Assembly: GCA_963575745.1 (NCBI GenBank)
Contig: CAUYUJ010014771.1
Span: 717,093-781,092 of the forward strand
Source: Prorocentrum cordatum
Lineage: Eukaryota; Sar; Dinophyceae; Prorocentrales; Prorocentraceae
Length of the DNA: 64,000 nt
Direction of reading: 5' to 3'
Shown here: positions 54,195 to 64,000 of the stretch, one piece after another
Position numbering within the stretch: the stretch's first letter is position 1
Layout of the letters: each line of letters opens with the position of its first letter
Notes under the pieces: model-generated
Database searches by the model: none
What the model was told of the DNA's origin: nothing
What the model saw: only the letters and a program-made list of their open reading frames with translations
Made by a program: the position numbers and the translations under genes

Positions 54195-54482
54195 GGGCGC
54201 TCAACGCGGTCGCTCCGCCCGCCACGTGTGAGCCTTCGTGGCCATGGAGTAACTGTTTAAATGAAGAGTGCTACCATCGGTTACTCGCGCAGAGATATTT
54301 CAAGGTGCGTCAAACATGGCCGCCCCGCTCGCGACGCGCGAACCTTCGTCGCCATAGCGTAAGTGTTGAATTGGAGAACGCCATCAGCGATTACTGGGAC
54401 CGAGATACAGCGGGGGCTCTAAACATGGCCGCTCCGCTCACAACGCGCGAGCATTCGAACCATAGGGCAACTGCCGAAACGG
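54195..54482 (+). repeat. ~108 bp tandem repeat, about 2.6 copies
   Basis: Landmarks CTCAACGCGGTCGCTCCGC / TCAAACATGGCCGCCCCGC / TCTAAACATGGCCGCTCCGC are followed by CGYGAnCCTTCG, GCCATAG and a TAACTG/TAAGTG phrase in each copy, and by ATCGGTTACT / ATCAGCGATTACT in the first two. Frames through it are open because the unit is a multiple of three. Confidence 0.8.
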
Positions 54483-54780
54483 GAATTGTAGATGTGTGTG
54501 TATTATGAAGTGTAGGCAACTTGCCCTCTGCTTGTTGCGGAGCCAAGCGTTGCAGCCACATGCGCGCCACGTCGCACACGGACCCGACCAGCTTGTGAAA
54601 CGCCTTCTCGTCGTCGGAGCCGACCGCGTTCACGACTTTCCTTTCGGCGAGGCCGCGGAGTGTGATGTTGCCCCTCAGGCGCGAGAGGTGCAGCGTTTCG
54701 TCGATCTCGACGTCATCGAAAATGACGGAGCATTCGGAGGCAATCCGCGCTCCTTCTTCGCAGGAGGAAGATGTACCCAT
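54391..54780 (-). CDS. Possible orphan exon
   Basis: On the minus strand about 95 residues read like real protein (ASECSVIFDDVEIDETLHLS; RKVVNAVGSDDEKAFHKLVG; VARMWLQRLAPQQAEGK), with balanced composition and amphipathic helices. The frame then enters the 108-bp repeat on its 3' side and stops at 54391. The plus strand is also open here but reads worse. It could be an exon of a gene otherwise lost, or a fragment carried by repeats. No family is recognised. Confidence 0.35.
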   Translation of the reverse strand: MGTSSSCEEGARIASECSVIFDDVEIDETLHLSRLRGNITLRGLAERKVVNAVGSDDEKAFHKLVGSVCDVARMWLQRLAPQQAEGKLPTLHNTHTSTIPVSAVALWFECSRVVSGAAMFRAPAVSRSQ

Positions 54781-54837
54781 ACCGCTACCCGTCTCTCGTT
54801 GTCCCCCTTCTGGGCCTCATGCTAGGCCCTCGCCCCA

Positions 54838-55080
54838 CCGTTGGATTCGCCCGGAAACTCTGGTCAGAACGCATCCCGGGAGAGATCAGGGGAGCAGCAG
54901 TATCGGTGTTTTTTTCGATTATACGTAAGAGTGATCTTTCGCCGGAGTGACCTTTCGTGCGGGCCCACTGGGGTCACCCGATCGCTGAACGCGAGGCGGC
55001 AGTGGCGTCGTGGGCGCTTCTTTTGGCCCTCCCGCGGTCCCCAAAAAGCCGCGCATCAAAGGTCACTCTTGCGTGCAGTC
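54838..55080 (+). repeat. Dispersed repeats R3 and R2, adjacent copies
   Basis: R3 (GGATTCGCCCGGAAACTCTG) occupies about 54838-54912. R2 (AGAGTGATCTTTCGCCGGAGTG, GTGCGGGCCCACTGGGGTC, AAAGGTCACTCTTGCG) occupies about 54925-55080. Partners are at 1485-1600 and 855-995. Confidence 0.65.
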
Positions 55081-56510
55081 GACATCGGTGCATTTTGGCT
55101 TCCCCATTTCTGGTGCTGTGAGCGGGGAGCGCTTGCCCCTCGGCGTCGCGGCGGGCGTGGCTGTGAGGGCCGATGGCTCTGGCGCGGGGGCGGGCGCCGA
55201 CGGGGCAGCTGACGCGTCGCCCCGTTTCGCGTTCCAAGCAAGCCGCATGAGTCAGCAGAGCAGCAGGTCTTGAAGTATTGGTAGGATCACAGCATGGGGG
55301 AAACATGTGTGGTGAATCAGATCTCATGTCTGTTGCTGGTAAGAGCACCCTCAATTGCAAGATTGGATTGGATGGGCGCGTCCAGGATAACTAGTTTCGC
55401 ATGGGCGATGGATCCAATGGTGCGGAGTTCCCTTGCGCCGCGACTCAGCCACACAACGAGCATAGCCTCTATTAGGCTTGCGTTCCTGATGATGCTCGAA
55501 ATATTCGGAGAAGGTGTTTCTTTCACTGAGGGGCTCAGCTAGGATTGCTCACGCAAATGTGACGCACATGCGCATGCATCTCTGATGTTTTCTATGGGAT
55601 TTCTGTGCTTCTGTGCCTGAGGCAGTACATACCAGCCAGCGGCCCTCGCAGGCGTTCATCAGTCCGTTCGAAGGCCTCGCGTATGCCACAGGGCCTGGGT
55701 AGTTGACGCTCGAGCTGTCATCTAGTTGTGCCATGTTCCCGTTGCTCTCTCCCTCTCTCTCTCTCTGTATATGTTTTTGTTTGTCTCTCTCTCTCTCTCC
55801 GTCTCTCTCTCTCTCTCTCTCTCTCGCTCCGTTTCTGATTCCATGTCTAACGCTCGTTTATCCCTACCTGGCCCTGTAGGTAGCTCTTTCGGGCGGGAGC
55901 ATTGCATCTGATGGTGTTCCAGCCGCAAGCGGTTGGTGCGGATGTGTTCAGGAACGACTCATTGTATTGTTTATTTAGCCATCAGATATACCAATCTAGA
56001 ATGAAGTTTCCACGTAAAGTGGTTTCGTCTTATCGTGGCAAATACCCTTGGCGTGCAACAGAACTGGCACGCAGGATGTGCACCACCGACTAGAATGATG
56101 TGTCATAACGTTCTGCTCCCGACATACGTCGACATGTGTTGTGGCAGAGCAGGATGGCGCTCGTCGTTTCGTGTTGCCCTTCTGGTTTTTCTTGTGTCTG
56201 GGATGCTCGGGTGGTCAGTGGTCTTCCTTTCAAGCGTCTTGCCAGGAGGGCTCCTCAGCTTGATCGCTTGGGACTCTGTCCTACACCTCCGCGCTGAGCA
56301 CTCTCCTCCTTTTTGAGGGTGAGCAGGCGCGTTTATGTTTAGCATGTCCTGTCCAGGTCAGTCCAGGCGCTTCAAATCCAGGCCAGGTGACGCAACGTTC
56401 ACGCGTGAAGTTTGAGCCTTGATTTTATTCAGCGTCTCGAAGGGCCAGTGCTGAAGCTCAAGTGATTGGCAAGCATATGAGGGCTGCACTTCGCATTCAG
56501 GACATCTCAG
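55081..56510. other. Stretch without recognised gene
   Basis: A CT microsatellite lies at 55745-55830. The remainder is of lower GC content than the surroundings. Frames at 55294-55542 and 56035-56316 contain hydrophobic runs (for example VALLVFLVSGMLGWSVVFLS) and could be exon fragments, but no splice-consistent model emerged. Confidence 0.35.
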
Positions 56511-57440
56511 AACACACTTTCTGCAGCCACGGTGGCCACCGAGCTCGTGGTGTGTGTGTGTGTGTGTGGTCAGAGCATGGTCACCCTTCTAGTTCGTACA
56601 GGGTGTGCTCGTGCATCTTGTATTCGTCTTCCATGTGGGCCAAGCCGGCCTCTCCCTTCGGTGCAAGCTGTTTGCTTCCTCCAGGCGGGCGCCTCCCTCC
56701 GTTCCTCGACTTCCTCATCACCATCCCCTCCCCCGTCGCCTTGCCCCTCCGCCTCGTCGTCGTCGTTCTCGTCCTCCTCCTCCTCCTCCTCCTCCGCCTT
56801 TTCTCCTCCTCCTTCTCCTCCTCCTCCCCCTTATCCTCCTCCTTCCCCCTCAGCACCTTCTACTTCTCCCTATTCCTCCCCCTCCCCCAGCCTCCCCCAT
56901 ACTTCCCATCCCTCCCTCTGGTGATTGAAATCCTCCTTCTCCTTCTCCTCCTCGACCTCCCCCTTCTGCTCCTCCTTTTCTTTCGTCTTCCCCAACCCCG
57001 TCCACCGCCCTCCTTGCCTCATCCTTGGCACTCATGGTTCGATTGTGCTACCTCAGTTTCCGTGCTCGGTGGGCGACAGATATACGCACGCATATGCACA
57101 ACAAATCGGAGGAAATGTCCTCACAGTACCTGCATGCCTCCTGTTCCCTCCTTCTCCTCCTCCACATACTCCCTCTTCCCCTCATGGTCCAGCTTCTCCT
57201 CGTCCTCCCCTTCTCCCTCCCAGTGCTTCCCCTCTCCCCGCTCCTACTCCTCCCAGTGCTTCCCCTCTCCCCGCTCCCTTTTCCTACTCCTTCTCCGTGC
57301 ACCCATCTAGCTCCAGACTGCACCAGATTAACATTCCGACATCCAGCCTCCAGCATCCGATTTTCCACACACATCCACATCGACCAGTCGCCCAGGACAA
57401 CTTCAGACGGCTCCCCCCCGCGCCGCCCTCCTAGGGACAC
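56511..57440. repeat. Pyrimidine-rich CTCCTC/CCCTC region
   Basis: A GTGTGTG run (56550-56570) is followed by CTCCTCCTCC-rich DNA at 56700-57010 and 57140-57300, including a duplicated CTCCCAGTGCTTCCCCTCTC phrase. Frames are Ser/Pro/Leu-rich artefacts. Confidence 0.65.
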
Positions 57441-58070
57441 CGCGCGCTTCGTTTCGCTTCGCTCCGCCTCTCTTGCAGCCGCTTCTCATCCGCCGGGCCC
57501 TCTCCTTCTTAAGACCGTCAAGTGTGCCGTTTTGCGTTGCTGCGAGGGTTTCTTTGGACCCTCCTGGGCGATCTCGCATGCCCTCCGCTGCCGGCATCGC
57601 CATTGGTGAGTCCCTGGCGCCACCCCCTGGCAGCCGACAACACAGCCAAGGGAGCACGCGCATCTGGTTTACACGAGACGGGGGCCTCCTGACACAGACG
57701 CGCGGCGACCACACGGGGGGTGGGCCCCGACGCAGGTCTCCTTAGCCTTCCTTTGTCGTTCCAACGCACGCTGGGTCAGAGAATTTCAGCGTAAGGCAAG
57801 TGTTTCGTGGTGGCGTCTCGCCGTTTGCGGGATCCCTAGGCTCAAGCCGGGCCTCGGGGCCGTCAACAAGAAAAAATGTTCAGATTGAACAGTTGGCCCC
57901 AGGAATTGCCCCAGTAATCAGACCAGCGTCCGTTCCCACCAGGATCGATTTCAATCGAGGAAGTGAGCGTTTAGGTCAGAGGTTGCGTGTTTCACATATC
58001 TTGAGTCTGATGTTCTGGCGACGCCTTGTTATTAGCGCCGCGCCTCCGCATCCTCACTCTCACAAGCTCC
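57441..58070. other. No gene recognised
   Basis: A GCCTCGGGGCCGTCAACAAG phrase near 57850 recalls part of R1. Nothing else is supported. Confidence 0.35.
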
Positions 58071-58074
58071 CTCG

Positions 58075-58550
58075 CTATCCCTATTACGTTCAGACCACTC
58101 TCGCTCGAACTCGCATCTACATTTACCCACACTCGGAACCAACTCACATTCAGACCCAGTCACACCCACACTCGCACCCAGATTTACTTACTCACAGTCA
58201 GACTCAATCACACTCTGACCCACCCGCACGCGGACTCCCACGCGCTCACAATCATTTTCACTCGTACTCGTATTACTCAGCTTAGTCATTCTCAGACTCA
58301 GACATACATACCACTGAGCCTCACATGCAGACGTACTCAGACTCGCTCACATTCAGACTCACCCAAGCCTCAGGCTCACCCAAACCTCAGACTGACACAC
58401 ACAGTTAGACGCACTCACACCCAGATTCACTTTCATAAGAACTTGCTCAGATTCAGCCTAACTCACACTCAGACTCACTCGCACTCAGACTCACTCTGAC
58501 CCAGACTCACTCACACTCAGGCTCACCCACACTCACTCCCGCCCACTCAC
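58075..58550 (+). repeat. CACTCAGACTCA minisatellite
   Basis: Twelve-base units (CACTCAGACTCA, CACTCGCACTCA, CACCCACACTCA) and six-base subunits recur throughout, with degenerate ends. Confidence 0.85.
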
Positions 58551-59275
58551 TGCGATGCAGCAGGCGTGGCATTTGGGCACGTAAAGGGGGAGCCACCCAA
58601 GGAGCAGGACACTTGCCCGCTCGCGTTCAGATTGTGGGGATGTCTCGAATGCGGCGCGTGCTTTGGTCTCCGATTCACATTAAGACCATCCATGGAAATT
58701 CGGCGACCAAAGGGGTGCACCCATCCCAGAAATGCGATATCCGGATGTGTTGAGTACGGGGTCGCTGGAAGTCCCGACCCTTTCCTGGGGGCCGCTTGTT
58801 TGTTCGCGATCAAGTCGTGGTTTGACGGTCCCGGAGACCAGCGAGGGCCTCCTTAGGCCAAAATGGTCAAAATTCTTTATCGTTATTTCATCGCTTCGCT
58901 CATTCCGCCGGCCCATAATGTCGCACCGTGGTCGCCTGTCCGAGTGGTCGTTTGCAGTGTGGAGCTGCGGCGTCGGGAGCTGTGTAGTTGACGATAAATG
59001 TGTTAATGTTTTTTCATAGTGCTTCTAGGTGTTTGCAGTTTTTTGACGGCTTTGGTGCCATCGTGGGGGCGTGTTACCCGTGGTATCCCGCTGTGGGGCC
59101 GTTCGAGCCGGGGGAAGAGACATCTTATGCGATAGGGGAACCCTCGTGTCGGAGGGTGGCGGGCTTTGAATGCTAACATTGGCTCTGTTATCGTCCTGAT
59201 GTCCTCTGGCGTTGCGGACACGGGCGTGAAGGAACGAACACTTTCTTGCGGCGTTTCTCTTACCATCTCTTTTCT
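58551..59275. other. No gene recognised
   Basis: This is non-repetitive DNA of moderate composition. A short plus frame (58566-58856) has some protein-like texture (LRPSMEIRRPKGCTHPRNAI) but no support beyond that. Confidence 0.35.
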
Positions 59276-59281
59276 AATTGG

Positions 59282-59475
59282 ACCGGAGGAGTAGGAGGAG
59301 GAGGAGGAGGAGGAGGACGAGGAGGAGGAGGAGGAGGAGGAGGAAGAGGAGGAGGAGGAGGAAGGAGGAGGGGGATGAGGAGCGATGAGGAGCGCCTTTG
59401 TCGTCGTCGTCGTCGCCGCCGCCGCCGCCCGCCGCCGCCGCCGCCCGCCGGCGTCGTCGTCGTCGTCGTGGAGGG
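59282..59475. repeat. GGA then CGT/CGC microsatellites
   Basis: (GGA)n occupies 59282-59370, and mixed CGT/CGC triplets occupy 59400-59470. Confidence 0.9.
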
Positions 59476-59539
59476 TCGAGGCTCGAGGCTGGAGGCCGAA
59501 CGCGGGGGAGGAGGACCACCCCGACCCGCGTTTCCCAAG

Positions 59540-60950
59540 TCGCGTCTGGCTGGAGTCTTGGAGGCGTCCTGGGGGCCTCCTGAGGGTTTTTGGAGGCCTC
59601 CAGAGGGCCTTTTGGAGGCCTCTTGAGGCCTCTTGAGGGCCTCTTGGGGGCCTCTTGGGGCCTTTGAGGGCGTCTTGGGGCCTCCCGGGGGCCTCTAAGG
59701 GCCGAGAGCTCGAAATTCTGTTTCGTGAACCCCCTCTTGGGGCGTTCTTGAAGCGTTCTTGGGGCCCTCTTGGGCCGTCTTGGAGGCCTCTTGGGCCGTC
59801 TTGGAGCCGTCTTGGGCCATCTTGGAGCCCTCTTGGGGGCCTCTTGGGCCCTCTTGGGGCGATCTTGGAGGCCTCTTGAGCCGTTTAGGGGCGTCGGGGA
59901 ACCGAAAAGGTTGAAACGCCCAAATCTGTCCAAAACCTGAGAAAAAAACATTGGTTTTTGCGTCTTGGGGCCCTCTTGGGAGTTCTCTGGGAGGCCTCTT
60001 GGGGCATCTTGGAGGCTTCTTCTTGGGCCATCTTGGAGACGTCTTGGGCCGTCTGGAGGCCATCTTGGGCGTCGTGGAGCGATCTTTGGGCGTCTCGGAC
60101 CTCTCTTGGACCGTGTTGGGGGCGTTCTTGGGGCCCTCTTGGGCTGTCCTGGAGGCATCTGGGGCCGTCTTGGAGCCGTCTTGGGCCGTCTTGGGGCCCT
60201 CTTGGGGGCCTCTTGGGCCCTCTTGGGGCGATCTCGGAGGCCTCTTGAGCCGTTTAGGGGCGTCGGGGAACCGAAAAGGTTGAAACGCCCAGATCTGTCC
60301 AAAACCAAAGGGAAAGCACAGTTTTTTGCCTCTTGGGGCCCTCTTGGGAGTTCTCTTGGAGGCCTCTTGGGGCATCTTGGAGACTTCTTGGGCCATCTTG
60401 GAGACATCTTGGGCCGTCCGGAGGCCATCTTGGGCGTCGTGGAGCGATCTTTGGGCGTCTCGGACCTCTCTTGGACCGAGTTGGGGGCGTTCTTAGGGCC
60501 CTCTTGGGCCGTCTTGGAGGCCTCTGGGGCCGTCTTGGAGCCGTCTTGGGCCGTCTTGGGGCCCTCTTGAGGGCCTCTCGGGCCCTCTTCTCGGGCCCTC
60601 TTGGGGCGATCTTGGAGGCCTCTTGAGCCGTTTAGGGGCGTCGGGGAACCGAAAAGGTTGAAACGCCCAAATCTGTCCAAAACCTCAGGAAAAAACATTG
60701 ATTTTTGCCTCTTGGGGCCCTCTTGGGAGTGCTCCTGGAGGCCTCTTGGGGCATCTTGGAGGCTTGTTGGGTCATCTTGGAGATCTCTTGGGCCGTCTGG
60801 AGGCCATCTTGGGCGCCGTGGAGCGATCTTCGGGCGTCTCGGACCTCTCTTGGATTGTGTTGGGGGCCTCTTGGGGCCCTCTTGGGGCGATCCTGGAGGA
60901 TCTGGGGGAGTGTCCCGGGCGTGTCCCGGGCTCCGCCCGGGGTACTTTTG
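59540..60950 (-). repeat. ~374 bp tandem repeat made of CCCAAGAGG subunits
   Basis: The landmark CCGTTTAGGGGCGTCGGGGA, followed by ACCGAAAAGGTTGAAACGCC and CTGTCCAAAACC, occurs at about 59880, 60250 and 60628, so the period is 370-378 bp. Between landmarks each copy consists of imperfect CTCTTGGGGCC / GTCTTGGGCC subunits. The minus strand is open for 474 codons, and plus frames are open too. The near-absence of stops comes from the subunit. Confidence 0.9.
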
Positions 60951-61104
60951 ATCCAGGGACCCCCAGGGGCCGCCCCGCGCGCGCGAACCAGAAATATTGT
61001 TTACCAGTTACCGGAGATCTTAGCACGCCTCTGGCCCGTTGTGCCGGCGAATTCCCAGCCATCCTGTGGTGTTGGGTTTTCGTTTTGAAGAGACAGCGCC
61101 CCGC

Positions 61105-61160
61105 GTTCCTCCTCCTCCTCCTCCTCCTCCTCCTCCTCCTCCTCCTCCTCCTCCTCCGCG
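61105..61160 (+). repeat. CTC microsatellite
   Basis: The run is (CTC)n. A GC-rich stretch (61160-61330) with GGGGGCGGCGGC phrases follows. Confidence 0.9.
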
Positions 61161-61329
61161 GGCGGGGCCCCGGGGGTCCCCGAGTCCGATGGGACCCCCG
61201 GGGCACTCGGCGAGCGCGCCCTGCGGACCGGCGCCCGCGCCGGCCGCGGGGGGCCCTGGGAGGGCCCCCCGTCCACCGGCCCCCTCAGCCGGTCGGTGGC
61301 GGGGGCGGCGGCGAGGCAGCGGCGGGGGC

Positions 61330-61708
61330 GACAGCGGGGGCGGCGGCCCGGGCTGTCTCCTCTTCCTCCTCCTCGGCGCTCCCGGGGCTCCGCGGCCGCA
61401 GCCTGCGTCTCCTCGCCCTCTGTTTCCTCCTCCTCTTCCTTCTCCGCGTGCTCCTCCTCCTCCACCTCCTCCTCAGCGCTCCCTCGCCGCCAGCCTCGGC
61501 CTTCTGCTCCTGCGCCCCGTCGGTGCTCTCACCCCGGGGGTGCCTCGGTCTCCTCTCCGTCCGGCCTCTCCTGGCCCCTCGCCGCCCTCAGCCTCCTCCT
61601 CCTCCTCCTCCCGCTGCCCCCTCCCTCCTCCTCGTCTCCTCCTCCTCCTCCTCCTCCTCCTCCTCCTCTCTCCTCCTCCTCTCTCTCCTCCTCCTCCTCC
61701 TCTCGTCG

Positions 61709-61788
<80 letters not shown>

Positions 61789-61796
61789 GTCATCAC
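61330..61796 (+). repeat. CTC-rich stretch ending in a clean ATC array
   Basis: CTCCTCCTC blocks continue to 61705. A nearly perfect (ATC)n of about 85 bp (61708-61792) follows and leads directly into the 90-bp satellite. Confidence 0.85.
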
Positions 61797-63115
61797 CCGT
61801 TTCAGCACACCCCTCACACGTTTCGTGGCCCCACAGGGAGCTCCGCCGAAGGTTCCAGTGGCAGCGGCCGCATGCGTCACGCACACCAATTCCGGCACAC
61901 CCCTCACACGTTTCGTGGCCCCACAGGGAGCTCCACCGAAGGCCCCAGTGCCACCGCCCGCATGCGTCACGCACACCCGTTTTTCCGGCACACCCTCACG
62001 CGTTTCGTGGCCCAACAGGGACCTCCACCGAAGGCCCCCGTGCCACCGCCCGCATGCGTCACGCACACCCACGTCGGCACACCCCTCACACGTTTCGTGG
62101 CCCCACAGGGAGCTCCGAAGGCCCCAGTGCCACCGCCCGCATGCGTCACGCACACCAATTTCGGAACACCCCTCACACGCTTCGCGACACCATAGCGAGC
62201 TCCAACGAAGGCCCCAGTGCCACCGCCCGCATGCGTCACCTTTGCCAATTCCTGCGCACCCCTCACACGCGTCGTGGCCCCACAGGGAGCTCCACCGAAG
62301 GCCCCAGTGCCATTGCCCGCATGCGTCATTACCGCCCATTCCAGCACACCCCTCACACGTTTCGTGGCCCCACAGGGAGCTCCACCGAAGGCCCCAGTGC
62401 CACCGCCCGCATGCGTCACGCACACCCATTTCGGCACACCCCTCACACGTTTCGTGGCCTCATCGGGATTGTCACCGAAGGCCCCAGTGCCACCGCCCGC
62501 ATGCGTCACGCACACCAATTTCGGCACACCCCTCACAAGCTTCGTGGCCTCATAGGGAGCTCCACCGAAGGCCCCTGTGCCACCGCCCGCATGCGTCGCG
62601 CACACCCAGTTCGGCACACCCCTCACACGCTTCGTGGCCTCATAGGGAGCTCCATCGAAGGCCCCAGTGCCACCGCCCGCATGCGTCACGCACACCCATT
62701 TCGGCACGCCCCTCACACGTTTCGTTGCCCCACAAGGAGCTCCACCGAAGGCCCCAGTGCCATTGCCCGCATGCGTCACGCACACCCATTTCGGCACACC
62801 TCTGACACGTTGCGTGGCCCCATAGGCAGCTCCACCGAAGGCCCCAGTGCCACCGCCCGCATGCGTCAGGCACACTCATTTTTCCGGCAAGCCCCTCAGA
62901 CGTTCCGTGGCCCCACAGGGAGCTTCACTGAAGGAGCCAGTGGCTGCGTTCGCATGCACCCACCGCACCTATGTCGGCACACTTCGCATGCATTTCGTGG
63001 CCCCATGGGGAATTCCACCGACGGCCCCAGTGGCTGCTTTCGCATGCGCCCACTCGACACATTGTAGCACACCCCTCACACGTTTCGTGGCCCTATAGGG
63101 AGTTCCGCCGAATGC
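61797..63115 (+). repeat. 90-bp satellite, about 14 copies
   Basis: The core CACCGCCCGCATGCGTCACG recurs at about 61960, 62050, 62140, 62230, 62320, 62410, 62500, 62590, 62680, 62770 and 62860, i.e. every 89-92 bp. Each unit also has CACCCCTCACACG, TTTCGTGGCCCCACAGGGAG and CCGAAGGCCCCAGTG. The last two or three copies are diverged (GTGGCTGCnTTCGCATGC). Because 90 is a multiple of three, long frames on both strands (589 and 302 codons) arise automatically. Confidence 0.95.
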
Positions 63116-63178
63116 GGTGCATACAACGACGGTGCTTACAACTGCATATGGTCGGGTCCTTCGCCAGGTTGATTTTTA
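63076..63178 (+). repeat. Inverted repeat, left arm (satellite end plus unique flank)
   Basis: TCACACGTTTCGTGGCCCTA, then CCGCCGAATGCGGTGCATAC, AACGACGGTGCTTACAACTG and CATATGGTCGGGTCCTTCGC match the complement of 64000-63899 almost perfectly. The left arm includes the last satellite unit and about 75 bp of non-satellite flank. Confidence 0.9.
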
Positions 63179-63554
63179 TCGACGCGTGCATTTCTGGGAT
63201 GGGATGATTCTCCGCGTCGAATAAATAAGTAGCCGGGCGGACATCTCAACGAACGACGAGAGAGGGCGGAACGAGAACAGCGAGGGCAGGGTGGCTTGCG
63301 GGCCTCGGAGGCCGTCCCTCGCCCCTCTCGCCTCCTCCTCCCCAGCTCCTCGATGCTCCTCCTCGCTTTCCTTCTCCTCGATACCCCTCGCTCTTCGTTC
63401 TGCGCCGGCACTTCCTCTAGTCTTGTGGGGCTCCTCCTCACAAGTCCTGGCGTCGCAATGGCCTCGAGTCTGGCGATGTTGCATAGTTTCTGGCCCTGGG
63501 ATCCTCACGGAGCACACTGGCTCAAAAAGTGCAGCAGAAATATTGGGTCCCGGG
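63179..63554. other. Spacer inside the inverted repeat
   Basis: A CTCCTC-rich stretch lies near 63310-63380. No gene is supported. Confidence 0.4.
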
Positions 63555-63745
63555 CTCTGCCAGACCCCCGACGTCATGATTCTTCAGAACGTCGACCCTC
63601 AAAGGTCTCGACCCATCCCCAGGACATGCTTCTCATCCCGAGTCGCCTTTTTCACAGTCGCGAGGCCTGGTAAGGGCCCCCGCAGGTTGAGCATAGCGAA
63701 AAATCTCCCGTCGTGATTTTTGTATGACTCGAAAGGCTTCGATCG
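63555..63745 (+). repeat. Dispersed repeat R1, copy 3
   Basis: GACGTCATGATTCTTCAGAA, CGTCGACCCTCAAAGGTCTC, TTCTCATCCCGAGTCGCC, GGTAAGGGCCC, TTGAGCATAGCGAAAAATC and CCGTCGTGATTTTTGTATGA follow in R1 order. It lies between the two arms of the terminal inverted repeat. Confidence 0.75.
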
Positions 63746-63898
63746 TCGTCGTCGAAGCTCAGGGTTGGCCCCGCCCTTCGCACGGCTTTCGCGCCGCGTT
63801 GGGGTCATTCTCTGTGGCCCCGGGGCCCGCTTCGTGGGCGGACGAAGCGGGAATGATGACTCCGATTTGGTCCTCCCGTTCAGATCACCTCGAGTCAT

Positions 63899-64000
63899 GA
63901 AAATTAACCTGGCGAAGGACCCGACCATATGCAGTTGTAAGCACCGTCGTTGTATGCACCGCATTCGGCGGAGCTCCCTATAGGGCCACGAAACGTGTGA
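63899..64000 (-). repeat. Inverted repeat, right arm, cut by the window edge
   Basis: The complement matches 63076-63178 with only a few differences. Its satellite end points outward, so an inverted 90-bp satellite array is likely to continue beyond position 64000. Confidence 0.9.

Noticed and set aside
53491-54231. Collagen-like GVAGVAG protein of 246 residues
   Set aside because: It is produced by the 9-bp GTGGCAGGC minisatellite; the minus strand is open over the same interval and the flanks are not protein-like.
57000-57060. tRNA B-box-like GGTTCGATT
   Set aside because: No matching A-box or cloverleaf could be drawn around it.
59274-60698. 474-codon minus-strand frame of RPKRAPRRPKTAP-like repeats
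   Set aside because: It is the translation of CCCAAGAGG subunits. Several frames on both strands are open at once and there is no unique protein-like segment.
60698-63067. 789-codon plus-strand open frame with Ser/His/Arg-rich repeats
   Set aside because: It passes through the end of the 374-bp repeat, CTC and ATC microsatellites and the 90-bp satellite. Its openness follows from units divisible by three and poor in stops; other frames and the minus strand are equally open.

Overview
This window looks like nuclear DNA of a dinoflagellate, most likely a core photosynthetic genus such as Prorocentrum, Polarella or a Symbiodiniaceae member. The signs are high G+C, very sparse genes, long introns packed with microsatellites, several minisatellite families, and proteins of a lineage-specific style. 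I saw no bacterial operon, plasmid or phage logic, no rRNA, no convincing tRNA and no intact copy of the dinoflagellate spliced leader. The species cannot be fixed from sequence alone.

Layout. At 1-5.6 kb there are dispersed repeats and no recognisable gene. At 5.6-7.85 kb (+) lies a cysteine-rich gene with tandem RING-like modules, ending in an IBR/RING2-like motif. At 7.9-16.6 kb come a possible membrane-protein exon, a large inverted repeat, one copy of a composite minisatellite element, decamer arrays and about 1.8 kb of CTA triplets. An exon with a PARP-type zinc finger lies at 16.65-17.2 kb (+). A helical, unrecognised and broken gene occupies 22.4-26.3 kb (+). The interval 26.3-32.0 kb holds two large direct copies of the composite element and no gene. 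Gene 1, unrecognised, runs on the minus strand from 37.0 to 32.0 kb in four inferred exons with one homopolymer frameshift. Low-complexity arrays, a ~530 bp duplication and a foldback cluster fill 37-45.7 kb. Gene 2 runs on the minus strand from 51.7 to 45.8 kb in three phase-consistent exons. It encodes about 1,598 residues with an AT-hook, a DDE-like core, an HMG-box-like segment and a C-terminal Cys/His segment. The rest, 51.7-64 kb, is mostly repeats: 15-bp, 9-bp, 108-bp, ~374-bp and 90-bp tandem families plus dispersed repeats.

Organisation. Every gene I can support left of 26.3 kb is on the plus strand, and both large genes right of 32.0 kb are on the minus strand. The window therefore probably contains a convergent junction between two unidirectional gene blocks, at 26.3-32.0 kb. 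The introns of both minus-strand genes carry the same repeat types as the intergenic DNA. The multi-exon models were worked out by eye from GT-AG signals and reading phase; RNA evidence would be needed to confirm them.
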